From assembly GCA_937879965.1 (NCBI GenBank), contig CALFMP010000017.1, positions 3,980-67,979 of the forward strand: a stretch of DNA of 64,000 bases. The letters are read 5' to 3'. Shown here in pieces: positions 1 to 7,790 of the stretch (position 1 is the first letter of the stretch; every line of letters starts with the position of its first letter). The notes under the pieces were generated by a model that searched no databases, was not told the DNA's origin, and saw only the letters and a list, made by a program, of their open reading frames with translations. The position numbers and the translations under genes are program-made. The stretch comes from QKMZ01 sp012965515 (lineage in GTDB: Bacteria > Cyanobacteriota > Vampirovibrionia > Obscuribacterales > Obscuribacteraceae).

Positions 1-790
1 ATAAATCGAGCGGAATCCAGTCAATATCAGCTCGTGCCAGCCCCTTCTTGGCATTTTGTTTTGCGGCTGCCAGCTCGGCATTTTCTTTTCCCTTTTGTCC
101 GAGCCTTGAATAAATCACTGCTCTACGCTTATATGCGGACATCAGCATTGGATCCCACTGAATTGCCGATGAGAAATCTGCAAGCGCTTCTTCGCTCATT
201 CCTACCGAATCGTATGCAGCACCGCGTAAGTATCGCTCTTCAGGTCCGTCAATCTGGGAGATTGATTTTGTGAGATATTCAATAGCTTTCTTGTCGTCTT
301 TCTTAGCCTGATACGCAATGGCTATGAATTTGTAGACTTCAATCTTCAAATCAGAATGATTCTTTTTTATCGCTTCTTCAGAGCGGCTAATAGCATCATC
401 GTAGTGCTTCAAATGAGTCGCAATGATTGCCCCGTAGTCAAACATTGAGCCGTTATCTGGATCAAGTCGCATAGCTTCTTTGATATCCTTTTCCGCTTCT
501 TCGTACTTTCCAGTCCGCATGTAAGTTTCGGCTCGAAGCTTATAACCGAAGCTGGGTTGAACTTTTATCAACTGATTGGCGATATCCAATGCAGCCGGAT
601 AATTTTTCACCCTTTCTGCTTCCATATGCTTGTTAAAAAGCTCGCTTGCTATTTTTTCCTTTTCGGCATCTTCGGCGGAATTCTTCGATGTCCCGCTTTG
701 TGTTGAACTTGAATTTGAGCTGCAAGACACAACGAAAACCGCAACAGAAACAACGACCACTGTTGCAAGACATTTTTTCTTCAGAGACAT
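1..790 (-). CDS. TPR-repeat lipoprotein, truncated by window edge
   Basis: The reverse strand is open from an ATG at 790 to base 1 with no stop, so the 3' end is missing; 263 residues are visible. The N-terminus has three lysines, a valine-rich hydrophobic stretch and a lipobox (VVSC), followed by a Ser-rich linker, which indicates an outer-membrane or periplasmic lipoprotein. From about residue 45 the chain is tandem TPR helices (for example GKYEEAEKDIKEAMRLDP and GMSEEALADFSSAIQWDP), which usually act as protein-protein scaffolds. An AGGTG about 10 bases upstream could serve as ribosome site. The specific partner is unknown. Confidence 0.85.
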   Translation of the reverse strand, partial: MSLKKKCLATVVVVSVAVFVVSCSSNSSSTQSGTSKNSAEDAEKEKIASELFNKHMEAERVKNYPAALDIANQLIKVQPSFGYKLRAETYMRTGKYEEAEKDIKEAMRLDPDNGSMFDYGAIIATHLKHYDDAISRSEEAIKKNHSDLKIEVYKFIAIAYQAKKDDKKAIEYLTKSISQIDGPEERYLRGAAYDSVGMSEEALADFSSAIQWDPMLMSAYKRRAVIYSRLGQKGKENAELAAAKQNAKKGLARADIDWIPLDL

Positions 791-1106
791 GTTTCCGAAC
801 ACCTCATGACGAAAGAGTCATTGAAAAAGGACGCCGGGAAACCATTGTTCAGACTAACACGGCCGACCTTTCATACTCAAATTCCTTCCGCATCAAATTT
901 GGCATTCTCGCAAATGATTGTCACTGTAGAATTGTGCATAGCTCAATCGCTGGCTAAAGCTCCAGGTGTTTGAGATGATCCGGCATTTTCGGATGTCTGC
1001 CACGCTCTTGTCCTCGAACTAGCAGTATCCACCGCCTAAAAGACTTGGTTACTGCCAGTCGATTTTGGCGCAGTTAGGTGAGCTACAAATTTTACTTGCA
1101 CTCACT
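791..1106. other. Intergenic, no supported gene
   Basis: About 316 bases between the start of the TPR lipoprotein and the stop of the RHH protein gene. I see no convincing reading frame, strong hairpin or repeat here. The lipoprotein promoter should lie at the left end, on the minus strand. Confidence 0.5.
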
Positions 1107-1616
1107 TCAAGGGGACTTCTTCACTTTCTTCGCTCTTGGCTTTCCTTTGGGTGTTGTGGTAGGAACGTCAACTCCATCAAACAACATCTGTTTGGTCGTT
1201 GCCGGATCACGTTTTAGTTTTGCCAGATCAATTGCTAGTCCGTCTTTTACATGCTTCGACCATTCTTCTGATTCTTTCTTTGCGCGAGCACGGATGCTTT
1301 CCAAAACCTCCGGCGGCACTTGGTCAGCCGAAGTCAATCGATATACTTCCATATCAACGGCAATACTTTCCGCTGCGGCTCTCCAACAGCAAATGAGCAT
1401 GCTGCAAAGCTCCTCTTCAAACGTTCTTACGTAATTCAATACCTGTCCGTAGTACGGACTTGCTAACTCATCTGCCTTGTTTTCGATTTGCCTGTCAATC
1501 GCCGCTCTGATGAAATCAGTTCGAGTCTGGTCCCTTTTGAGCATTCGATCGATATGCGCTAGGCGCGACTTTTCAACTCGAATGTGGATGTCTGTGTAGA
1601 TTTTTTTTCTTGGCAT
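1107..1616 (-). CDS. RHH-type DNA-binding protein (mobilization/regulatory)
   Basis: 169 residues. Residues 6-45 have the pattern of a ribbon-helix-helix domain: a short beta strand (YTDIHIRVEK), then two helices ending FIRAAIDRQI. The middle is helical and the C-terminus is lysine-rich (KGKPRAKKVKKSP). The architecture resembles MobC/CopG-like proteins that bind plasmid operators or oriT, and the protein at 7347 has the same general plan. It is monocistronic. The exact target is unknown; it could be a repressor or a relaxosome accessory protein. Confidence 0.6.
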   Translation of the reverse strand: MPRKKIYTDIHIRVEKSRLAHIDRMLKRDQTRTDFIRAAIDRQIENKADELASPYYGQVLNYVRTFEEELCSMLICCWRAAAESIAVDMEVYRLTSADQVPPEVLESIRARAKKESEEWSKHVKDGLAIDLAKLKRDPATTKQMLFDGVDVPTTTPKGKPRAKKVKKSP

Positions 1617-1817
1617 AAGCGTGGATACGATAAGTGGTAAGCAGAGAAAGAAAAATTGCTATTCGTGGATTAGTTATGCCCGCATGTTTCAATGTTTTCA
1701 CACTGCATTAGAATGGGGGAGTGGGTTGGGAATGAGGCCCGGACGCAAATTCCCGCTGACCCATAACGGTAGTAAAACAGTTTGTAGAACAGTTCCTCTT
1801 GCTGGGAGCTCGTTTTC

Positions 1818-1919
1818 ATGCGCCTTTGGGTGCAAAGGAGGTTTGTTTTGTTAGAGTTTGCTGCGCTATTGGCGGTTTTCACCGTCTGGACGGCTCTTGT
1901 TTTAAAAACACAGCAGTAA
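1818..1919 (+). CDS. Possible 33-residue single-span membrane peptide
   Basis: An ATG at 1818 opens 33 codons. The product begins with a basic patch (MRLWVQRR) followed by a hydrophobic segment of about 20 residues and KTQQ at the end. A GGGAG lies about 9 bases before the ATG. An in-frame TTG at 1848 sits 7 bases after a strong AAAGGAGG and would give a 24-residue version. A rho-independent terminator follows 20 bases after the stop. Size and topology recall small membrane proteins such as type I toxins, but no family is recognised and no antisense RNA is evident. Confidence 0.35.
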   Translation: MRLWVQRRFVLLEFAALLAVFTVWTALVLKTQQ

Positions 1920-1939
1920 AGGAGGTTTGCTGTATCTGT

Positions 1940-1977
1940 ACGCCGGCGTTGATTCAGTTCAGCGCCGGCGTTTTCTT
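1940..1977 (+). terminator. Rho-independent terminator
   Basis: A 9-bp perfect stem (ACGCCGGCG / CGCCGGCGT) encloses a 14-base loop and is followed by TTTTCTT. It would end transcription of the small plus-strand ORF at 1818-1919 and lies just beyond the 3' end of the convergent gene at 2005. Confidence 0.75.
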
Positions 1978-2004
1978 AGAGCAATTTTTGCTCGCCTCGT
2001 TTTA

Positions 2005-3144
2005 TCAATATCGCCAGTAATCGGCTATAGATTCAATCTTATTGCCGATCGCCGCTAGCTCACCATGAATCTCGAACAGGTCATGCATTGCGTGCGCAAC
2101 CAAGGTGTTTAGATTGCCAAATACAGATGCCGGAAGCGTTTCCAACGTATCTAGATGTTCAAGGAAGTATTCCAATCTGAAAATAAGTGCTGTCAGATCA
2201 TGCCAATGAGCACTATTTTTAGGCATTCTGCTCCTGTAAAACCGCGCAAAGGCAATGAGCTTTTTTAAGCTCGTTTCGACGATCCAATGAAAACTTAAGA
2301 ACGAGGTCAACTCCGGATCAAGTTTTAGATCCGGCAGAAAATCCTGAAACGGAAAGCCGATTTGAGTACTGGTGCCAAAGTTCAAAGGCTGAAATTGAGG
2401 CAGCAAAGTCGCTGATTCTAGAATCCCTGATGGCAGCATGGTCTGAGCGTACTCAAATTGCTTTTGAAGCGCTAGATATCCGGCATTTGCCTCATTAACC
2501 CAATTCATGAGGACGGTTTGATGTGAAAGATCCCTGGCACAGTCCAAAGTCTGCAAGTTTGCTCCAAGGACACTCAAGTCGGGAAGCCGATTGGCAGCAA
2601 GAATTGCGGGTGAGGGATATATGTCAAGTTGTGCTAAACCAACAGGAGGGCTAGGTACACAAGCTTCCCAGAGCGCTGGTTTCAATTGTTCCACAAGTAG
2701 TTTTTGTGATTTTTCTGCTGCACTTAGTTGCGCTGCAATTGCCTCAAGCATTGGATCTCGATAGGAGACCAATTGAGGAATTGGCATGACTAATCGAGCC
2801 GCGTCTTGCTGGAGGCGCATCTGCACTTCAGGAATTTGCATTATCATTCGCGAATGGTCCACCACAAGCGAGCGACTTAGCTCCGCAAAATCGAAACCAA
2901 TTCCAATTCTTGGGGGTTGTATAGCGGCTATGGTTCGAGCCATGTCGTCTGCAATCTTGGCCGCTTGCATCATGGGCCATCGATCGATATCCATTGCCAA
3001 TGCGTGCAGTGCATTAGGAGCTGACCTTCTCGATTTAGGACTGGTCTGCTTGCCTGGCTCTTTTGCAACGCTAGAAGCGGTTGTTACAGCTTTTTCAACG
3101 CTTTTTTCCGCTTCAACCACGGTCTCTTTCCCATTTGTTCTCAA
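2005..3144 (-). CDS. Hypothetical protein, 379 aa
   Basis: No family is recognised. The first 45 residues are low-complexity and charged (Glu/Lys, then Lys-Ser-Arg), with no signal peptide. The rest is predicted helical and rich in Leu, Ala, Gln and Pro. The final 100 residues contain amphipathic helices (WIVETSLKKLIAFARFYRSR, then helices with many Leu/His) that look like a helical bundle. It is transcribed away from the following genes and no neighbour suggests a job. Confidence 0.6.
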   Translation of the reverse strand: MRTNGKETVVEAEKSVEKAVTTASSVAKEPGKQTSPKSRRSAPNALHALAMDIDRWPMMQAAKIADDMARTIAAIQPPRIGIGFDFAELSRSLVVDHSRMIMQIPEVQMRLQQDAARLVMPIPQLVSYRDPMLEAIAAQLSAAEKSQKLLVEQLKPALWEACVPSPPVGLAQLDIYPSPAILAANRLPDLSVLGANLQTLDCARDLSHQTVLMNWVNEANAGYLALQKQFEYAQTMLPSGILESATLLPQFQPLNFGTSTQIGFPFQDFLPDLKLDPELTSFLSFHWIVETSLKKLIAFARFYRSRMPKNSAHWHDLTALIFRLEYFLEHLDTLETLPASVFGNLNTLVAHAMHDLFEIHGELAAIGNKIESIADYWRY

Positions 3145-3248
3145 TCTGGATCATATCAACCGGATTGATTTTTTCCAGTCTCAATTCACCCGATGACGAT
3201 CAACAGGAGGGTTAGTTTCCAGCCTTTATACAAATGCGAAAGACAGCA

Positions 3249-3707
3249 TTAGCTATGCTGTTGAATTTGTCTGTCTATCTTGAATACATCATTTTTAGAC
3301 AACGTTTTTGCATACGAGAATGGCGCGTGCAAGTCGAATGTGCAAGCGGAACCGTCTGACGGTTCGCAAAGTTCACCGCGGACGATGTTCAAATTGCATC
3401 CGGGGCATCTGACCGACAGATGTGGATCGTTGGGACCATTTCCGAAAAAACGAAATCCAAAAGCTTTGAGGCGTTTAGCCTTGGTAACCGCCGTTCCCTT
3501 TAGCTTATCTCCGGCATCCATTCGATTCATAGCTTCTTCGTGAGTAATTAGACTCAAGCGCCAAAGCGAGATTCCTGAATGAGACTGCATGATTCTACAA
3601 AAGTCTTTCGGTCCCAACTTTCCAAATGACCATGTTTGATTTGGAAAGCGTGTATAGATGCGAATCAAATCTTCGTCGTCGCCGACATCGATTTCGACGA
3701 TCGCCAT
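3249..3707 (-). CDS. Hypothetical protein, downstream gene of a pair
   Basis: 152 residues, starting 6 bases after the stop of the 124-residue gene, so probably one transcript. The central part holds CPGCNLNIVRGELC, with three cysteines in a zinc-ribbon-like spacing, although the set looks incomplete. No signal peptide or membrane span is seen and no family is recognised. Toxin-antitoxin-like gene size and pairing are suggestive only. Confidence 0.55.
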   Translation of the reverse strand: MAIVEIDVGDDEDLIRIYTRFPNQTWSFGKLGPKDFCRIMQSHSGISLWRLSLITHEEAMNRMDAGDKLKGTAVTKAKRLKAFGFRFFGNGPNDPHLSVRCPGCNLNIVRGELCEPSDGSACTFDLHAPFSYAKTLSKNDVFKIDRQIQQHS

Positions 3708-3713
3708 TGATTC

Positions 3714-4088
3714 CTACGCCACCAATTTCTTGAGTGTGCACGGTACATTTCTTCGCTCGATGAGCTCTTGCTCAAGCTCCATGGTTAAGCGAGCAGTAAA
3801 TTTCTCGTCGCCGAAAATAATGTCGAAGCTTGTGTCATCAAAGTCCCAAGTCAGTCCGATATCGCCTTCTGGTCCAAGCCAAACATCCGGCACTGGAATA
3901 TTAGGAAATCCAGCCAGCTGTCTAATGATTCGAAACTCGTTTTTGGCTATCTCGAAAAGTGTATCTGAGGGAGCTATTTCGTCCGGAGAAGGAAAGGCTT
4001 TTGATTCTTCGCGCAATAGATCCAACTTCTGGCAAATTTCGTCATACCAGTCAGTTGCTTGTTCCTGTTTTTCTATTGTGTGAGCCAT
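3714..4088 (-). CDS. Hypothetical protein, upstream gene of a pair
   Basis: 124 residues. The C-terminal half contains VWLGPEGDIGLTWDFDDTSF followed by a strand-rich stretch, like a small beta domain; such WxxPEGxIxLxW segments recur in small plasmid and phage proteins of unknown function. The N-terminus is acidic and helical. It is cotranscribed with the 152-residue gene downstream. A two-gene regulatory or addiction module is possible, but nothing in the sequence proves it. Confidence 0.55.
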   Translation of the reverse strand: MAHTIEKQEQATDWYDEICQKLDLLREESKAFPSPDEIAPSDTLFEIAKNEFRIIRQLAGFPNIPVPDVWLGPEGDIGLTWDFDDTSFDIIFGDEKFTARLTMELEQELIERRNVPCTLKKLVA

Positions 4089-4224
4089 TTGAATTCTTTC
4101 TGTCTACGGTCTATATGACGACGTTATACCCCAAAAGTACCCAAAAATCGAGCTTTTTTACACTACTGTCATTGTATCCAGCCCAAGTGTAACTTCTGAT
4201 TTGTCCGCTCTTTTTATCAATAGG

Positions 4225-4539
4225 CTAGGGATGTGGCGTGATTGCAATGATAGTAATGGTGCTGACTGCGTCTGGAGATGCTTTGGGTGGATAGTAACAC
4301 CAAAAGATCCGATAGGCTGCTGGAGTCTGGTTTTCAGCGTAAGCTTCAAAAACCTCAGCGCCATTCGGACCTTTTAGCGAATCGTACTTGTGGGTTTTGA
4401 GACTGGGATAAGTAGGATCTTGCGATAGAAAGTTCAAAGCCTTCTTTACTGCTTTAAACCTCTTTTCTAGACTTTTGTCTTTGCTTAGATCCTCAAACTG
4501 TTTCTGAGCTTCCAGGGTGTATTTGAGCTCGAAAGGCAA
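4225..4539 (-). CDS. ParE/RelE-superfamily toxin
   Basis: 104 residues with the RelE/ParE layout: a helical N-terminus (LEAQKQFEDLSKDKSLEKRFKAVKKAL), a middle KYDSLKG segment, then beta strands including AAYRIFWCYYPP and the closing strand TITIIAITPHP. Members act as ribosome-dependent mRNA interferases or gyrase poisons; the sequence does not decide between them. It starts at the base after the antitoxin stop, which is typical translational coupling. Full length for the family. Confidence 0.8.
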   Translation of the reverse strand: MPFELKYTLEAQKQFEDLSKDKSLEKRFKAVKKALNFLSQDPTYPSLKTHKYDSLKGPNGAEVFEAYAENQTPAAYRIFWCYYPPKASPDAVSTITIIAITPHP

Positions 4540-4818
4540 TTATTCATCCTCGTCTTCGATTGGTCCTAAGTCGATATTGACCAGCTCTCCGGCTTCCGCT
4601 TGCGCGATGCCGCGTTGGATCGACGCCATTCGCTCAGGGTTCTCGTAGATCCATGCTTCGTATGCTGGAACTGTCTTAACTGGGTCGAGCAAGATTTGCC
4701 CGGCTTCGTTTTTCATAACCTTGTAGCGAACTCCTGGGGCCGTTTGAACTGCGGTGCCCAAGCTGATTCGTCTCTTTTTGTCTGGTGCTGTTTCGTTTCC
4801 TGTATCTGTCCAATTCAT
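4540..4818 (-). CDS. Antitoxin partner of the ParE/RelE-like toxin
   Basis: 92 residues, acidic at the C-terminus (GPIEDEDE), ending exactly at the toxin start. The middle contains GVRYKVMKNEAGQILLDPVKTVPAYEAWIYENPERMASIQRGIAQAE; a strand-then-proline-then-helices layout ending in PERMASIQRGIAQAEAGE is common in antitoxins. The DNA-binding part is probably N-terminal. A promoter and a tandem dyad lie immediately upstream, as expected for an autoregulated module. Confidence 0.75.
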   Translation of the reverse strand: MNWTDTGNETAPDKKRRISLGTAVQTAPGVRYKVMKNEAGQILLDPVKTVPAYEAWIYENPERMASIQRGIAQAEAGELVNIDLGPIEDEDE

Positions 4819-4845
4819 AGGGGCTTTCCTCGCAGACTGCTACTA

Positions 4846-4890
4846 GATATATCAAAAGTGGGACAATCCCACAAGGGGGACATTCCCACA
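4846..4890 (-). promoter_or_regulatory. Toxin-antitoxin promoter with tandem dyad operators
   Basis: On the minus strand, TTGTGG (4874-4869) and TATATC (4851-4846) are separated by 17 bases and point to the antitoxin start at 4818. The dyad GTGGGACAATCCCAC (4859-4873) fills the spacer and the edge of the -35. A second, closely related dyad GGGGGACATTCCCAC (4876-4890) lies next to it, 17 bases away centre to centre. This arrangement fits cooperative repression by the antitoxin or toxin-antitoxin complex; binding is inferred. Confidence 0.7.
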
Positions 4891-5305
4891 GAGCGAAATG
4901 TTCCCAGCAGTCTTTGGGTGGAAATCTGCATTTCCGACAAAATCAGCCGATCCGAAGCGGAACGCTTTGGATTACCATTTGTCAAAATAGAACGAATCGC
5001 GGCGCCCGGACGCTCCTCGAAGTGCGCTAGCACTCCCGGCGCTGAAGTGGAACTGAAGCGCAACCTGACGCCACGCAGTGCCGTAAGGCAGGATAAAAGG
5101 TGATCCGATTTTGGCTGTATTGTTCATAGGGAAATACTTTTGTTTGCCGGGTATATGTCAAATTTTTGCTTTATGTATCCGAAAGTAGTGTAATCGCCCA
5201 TATATTTATGGATTAATCTTCCGGTAGATCTAGTTGGCGCTCAGAATTGTTCACGGGCATCCTTGCTTTTTGTCAGAGAGGATGCAGTGTGGGAAAAATA
5301 GCTGT
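4891..5305. other. Intergenic region upstream of lysozyme-like gene
   Basis: About 415 bases with no supported gene. There is a GC-rich stretch near 5000-5090 and then AT-rich sequence before the start of the lysozyme-like gene, which should include its promoter. No clear hairpin or iteron was found. Confidence 0.45.
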
Positions 5306-6934
5306 ATGCCAGATGAACCAACTGACCAGCCACAGCAGTTTGTTGAGCGTCCCGAAGGTGAGGCTTTGAATGCACCTGATGTTCAGTCAGTCTGTAATGC
5401 AGATGCCAACCAGATAAAAGCGATTCAACTGCTAAATCCGGATATGCATGATGGAAGTGCCGGCGGCAATAAAGATGACAGTTTGCGCATTGAATCGGAC
5501 GGAAAGGTTATTGCCGCCAGAGGGTTTCAAGCTCTAACTCCGCAGGACAGCATTAGTCTTCTTGAGCTGAGAGATTTAGCCGGCAAACCAACTGGCGGTT
5601 ATCCATGGGCGAGCGATTGCTTGAAGAAGTGGGAAGCTGCTCAAGCGTTGCCTGATGGTACGGAGCGAGATAAGGCGCTAACCGTGGCTCAAGACATGGC
5701 AGATCTTATGGCGAGACGTGGTCCTTACGCGCTAAAGGACAGTTTTTCAAAAGGCAGCGCCGATGCAGAAGCTGGCGGTCAATTAGATGCAGTCACCGTT
5801 AGCCATGAAAACAATCACAAACTCACGGATTCATATTCGTTGGCCCTTTCTACTGCGATGGGTCAAGCAAGCAATCTGGATGAAGCGCAGCAGATTCAGG
5901 CGCAAGTTTCGATTGACTACATGACGAGAAAAGGCGAAGAAGCATTAGCTGCATTACAAGCAGCCACACCGAATAACTTGGATTCGCCGCTTGTCGCCTG
6001 GAGCGTTGGAGGACCGCCCAAAGAAATTGTATCTGGCGACATCGTTGATATTGAGTTAGACGCAACGAATGCAGTAGCAGCCGACGAGGATATCGTTGCT
6101 CAGAAACCTCTGGAGAAATACTATCTTGAGCATCCGGAAGCTGCTCCGATACAGATTCCAAAAGTGAATGTGGGAGAGGTGGCTGGCTTGGCAGTACAAA
6201 GTACTGTCGAATCGATGGATCAAGCTTTACGTGCAGTCAAGCTGGCAGACAAAGCTACATATCGAGATCTTGATTATTCTGCTTGCCAGTCCGCGATGGA
6301 AAAATTTCCAGACTTAAAGAAATATGGCGTGAACGAGAAAGTTATTGCCGCGATTATCTTGAATGAGCTTGTTCATCGAGACGGCGATGATGACGACGAG
6401 GACAATCAGATTCGCAAGAATGGTCACGTTCTCAATTCCGATGGATCTGAGAACATACTGGCGTCGATTGGACCTGCTCAGATGCAAGTGCGAAACATTC
6501 ATCGGCTGGCAGAAAAGTATCCGCAACTGAGTCTGTACAATTCGGACGCTTCGCGCGCTGCCTTAGAGCCGTCGATTGCACCTTATTTTGTTGCCGCGTA
6601 TTTGCAAGAAAGGCTTGAAGGATTCACTGCACACGACAAAGCTAATCCGAATGAGCCAACACCTAAGTGCTTTGAGTCGCTAATTTACACATACAACCCG
6701 GACGTCGTATCGAAAACGGGAGTTTCTGCTTCTGGAGATAAGGCAGATGCCTACAGAGAAATCAGTGCTTCAGAAAAACTTGAGGCGAAAATTACTGGGC
6801 ACAGAGCCGGGTCGCTAAATGGCTGGAAAAGCGAGTCCTATCCACGTAACCTGATGATTCTTCAAAAATCCGGTGTTGTAAAAACAATCAAACAGACCAT
6901 TCAGGCTGTCGAATCTCACTTCCGAGACAAATAG
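5306..6934 (+). CDS. Large protein with lysozyme/transglycosylase-like domain
   Basis: The frame is open from a TTG at 5234; I prefer the ATG at 5306 (MPDEPTDQPQQ), which has GGGAAAA upstream, giving 542 residues. The first 300 residues are hydrophilic and unrecognised. The C-terminal third has a lysozyme-like pattern: KVIAAIILNELVHRD, with a candidate catalytic Glu in the helix, then an acidic DDDDED run, then ASIGPAQMQVRN, the usual glycine/glutamine loop of lytic transglycosylase-like folds. Such enzymes locally open peptidoglycan for conjugation machinery, which suits its place before the mobilization genes. No signal peptide is visible, so how it reaches the wall is unclear. Confidence 0.55.
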   Translation: MPDEPTDQPQQFVERPEGEALNAPDVQSVCNADANQIKAIQLLNPDMHDGSAGGNKDDSLRIESDGKVIAARGFQALTPQDSISLLELRDLAGKPTGGYPWASDCLKKWEAAQALPDGTERDKALTVAQDMADLMARRGPYALKDSFSKGSADAEAGGQLDAVTVSHENNHKLTDSYSLALSTAMGQASNLDEAQQIQAQVSIDYMTRKGEEALAALQAATPNNLDSPLVAWSVGGPPKEIVSGDIVDIELDATNAVAADEDIVAQKPLEKYYLEHPEAAPIQIPKVNVGEVAGLAVQSTVESMDQALRAVKLADKATYRDLDYSACQSAMEKFPDLKKYGVNEKVIAAIILNELVHRDGDDDDEDNQIRKNGHVLNSDGSENILASIGPAQMQVRNIHRLAEKYPQLSLYNSDASRAALEPSIAPYFVAAYLQERLEGFTAHDKANPNEPTPKCFESLIYTYNPDVVSKTGVSASGDKADAYREISASEKLEAKITGHRAGSLNGWKSESYPRNLMILQKSGVVKTIKQTIQAVESHFRDK

Positions 6935-7149
6935 CTTTTGCGGGCAAAAATTACTACAAGCGCAATGGTTAAGCCGATTACGCCAGCGGACAGTCCCCAG
7001 CTGGTTGCATAAGTGAGTAGAATCTTCTCGAGTTGCTGACTGTCGTCGGATCTTATGTGATTAACTTTCACCAGCACCCCTGCCAGCGTGAAGCAGATGA
7101 AGGGGACTAGGAAAGATGCAATCAGAATAAAACTTTTTGTCGCCGTCAT
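6916..7149 (-). CDS. Small two-span membrane protein
   Basis: 77 residues with two hydrophobic spans: SFILIASFLVPFICFTLAGVLV near the N-terminus and WGLSAGVIGLTIALVVIFA near the C-terminus, joined by a charged loop and ending in a basic tail (RKSYLSRK). The topology is coherent, which argues that this is a real gene despite its size. It converges with the lysozyme-like gene and overlaps its 3' end by 19 bases. Function unknown; association with the transfer genes is only by position. Confidence 0.5.
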   Translation of the reverse strand: MTATKSFILIASFLVPFICFTLAGVLVKVNHIRSDDSQQLEKILLTYATSWGLSAGVIGLTIALVVIFARKSYLSRK

Positions 7150-7189
7150 AGATTCAAGAACTCAGCCACATACTCTGAACAGTATAAGC

Positions 7190-7270
7190 GTTCGGCGAAG
7201 TCAAAATAACAACAATCCGAACTTCGGCAGATCCATCGCCAGCTGGCGGTTTTGCCGACCGGGTGGCGAC
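7190..7270. other. Candidate oriT region (dyads upstream of mob genes)
   Basis: The 197-base gap before the MobC-like gene holds CCGAACTTCGG (7217-7227), an 11-base dyad, and the perfect 12-base palindrome CGCCAGCTGGCG (7237-7248), followed by a T/G-rich stretch. Relaxase genes usually sit next to oriT and its inverted repeats, so this is the natural candidate. I do not recognise a nic consensus, so the call rests on position and symmetry. Confidence 0.4.
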
Positions 7271-7346
7271 ATTGCAGATAGGGAGTTATCCGAGAATTCG
7301 TTTATGATGGCAATAGATAGGCTTTTCAGCGCCGGAGATTGTCAAA

Positions 7347-7784
7347 ATGCCAAAACTCAGAGGAAGCCGTACTGCCGAAATTAGAACCTGGTTGACTGCC
7401 GATGACATGTTCAAGCTAAAGCAGCTAGCTAGAGCTCGCGGCATGAAAGACACTGATTTTGCACGAGAGGCATTGCTCACATATTTGCTCAATTACGAGG
7501 CTGAGCAAAGGGACAAACTTGAGACGGTTTATGCGCAACAACTCAAAGCATCAACTGATGAAATCATCTCTGTCATCAAAGCTGGGGTGAACCGAGTCTG
7601 TGCTTTACTGGCTAAAAATGCTGTTCAATCTCTAGCGTCCAACAAATTCTTGTCTCGGCTGGAAGATACGGAAGACATGATGAAGGAGTGTCAGGGCGCG
7701 GCCGCAAAGCAGATACACGAGCAACTGAGCAAAGAAGAGAGCGCGGTGGCGCAGCAGATGTCTGGAAAAATCACCAAGAGGTAG
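7347..7784 (+). CDS. MobC-like relaxosome accessory protein
   Basis: 145 residues. Residues 8-45 form a ribbon-helix-helix-like unit: strand TAEIRTWLTADD, helix MFKLKQLARARGM, helix DTDFAREALLTYLL. A long alpha-helical C-terminal part follows, ending in basic residues. This is the MobC/MbeC plan: an oriT-binding protein that helps the relaxase open the nic site. It ends 6 bases before the relaxase start, consistent with one operon. Confidence 0.75.
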   Translation: MPKLRGSRTAEIRTWLTADDMFKLKQLARARGMKDTDFAREALLTYLLNYEAEQRDKLETVYAQQLKASTDEIISVIKAGVNRVCALLAKNAVQSLASNKFLSRLEDTEDMMKECQGAAAKQIHEQLSKEESAVAQQMSGKITKR

Positions 7785-7790
7785 CCTCTT

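Noticed and set aside
646..957. Plus-strand frame over the start of the TPR lipoprotein
   Set aside because: The opposite strand has a clear lipoprotein with TPR repeats that explains this stretch.
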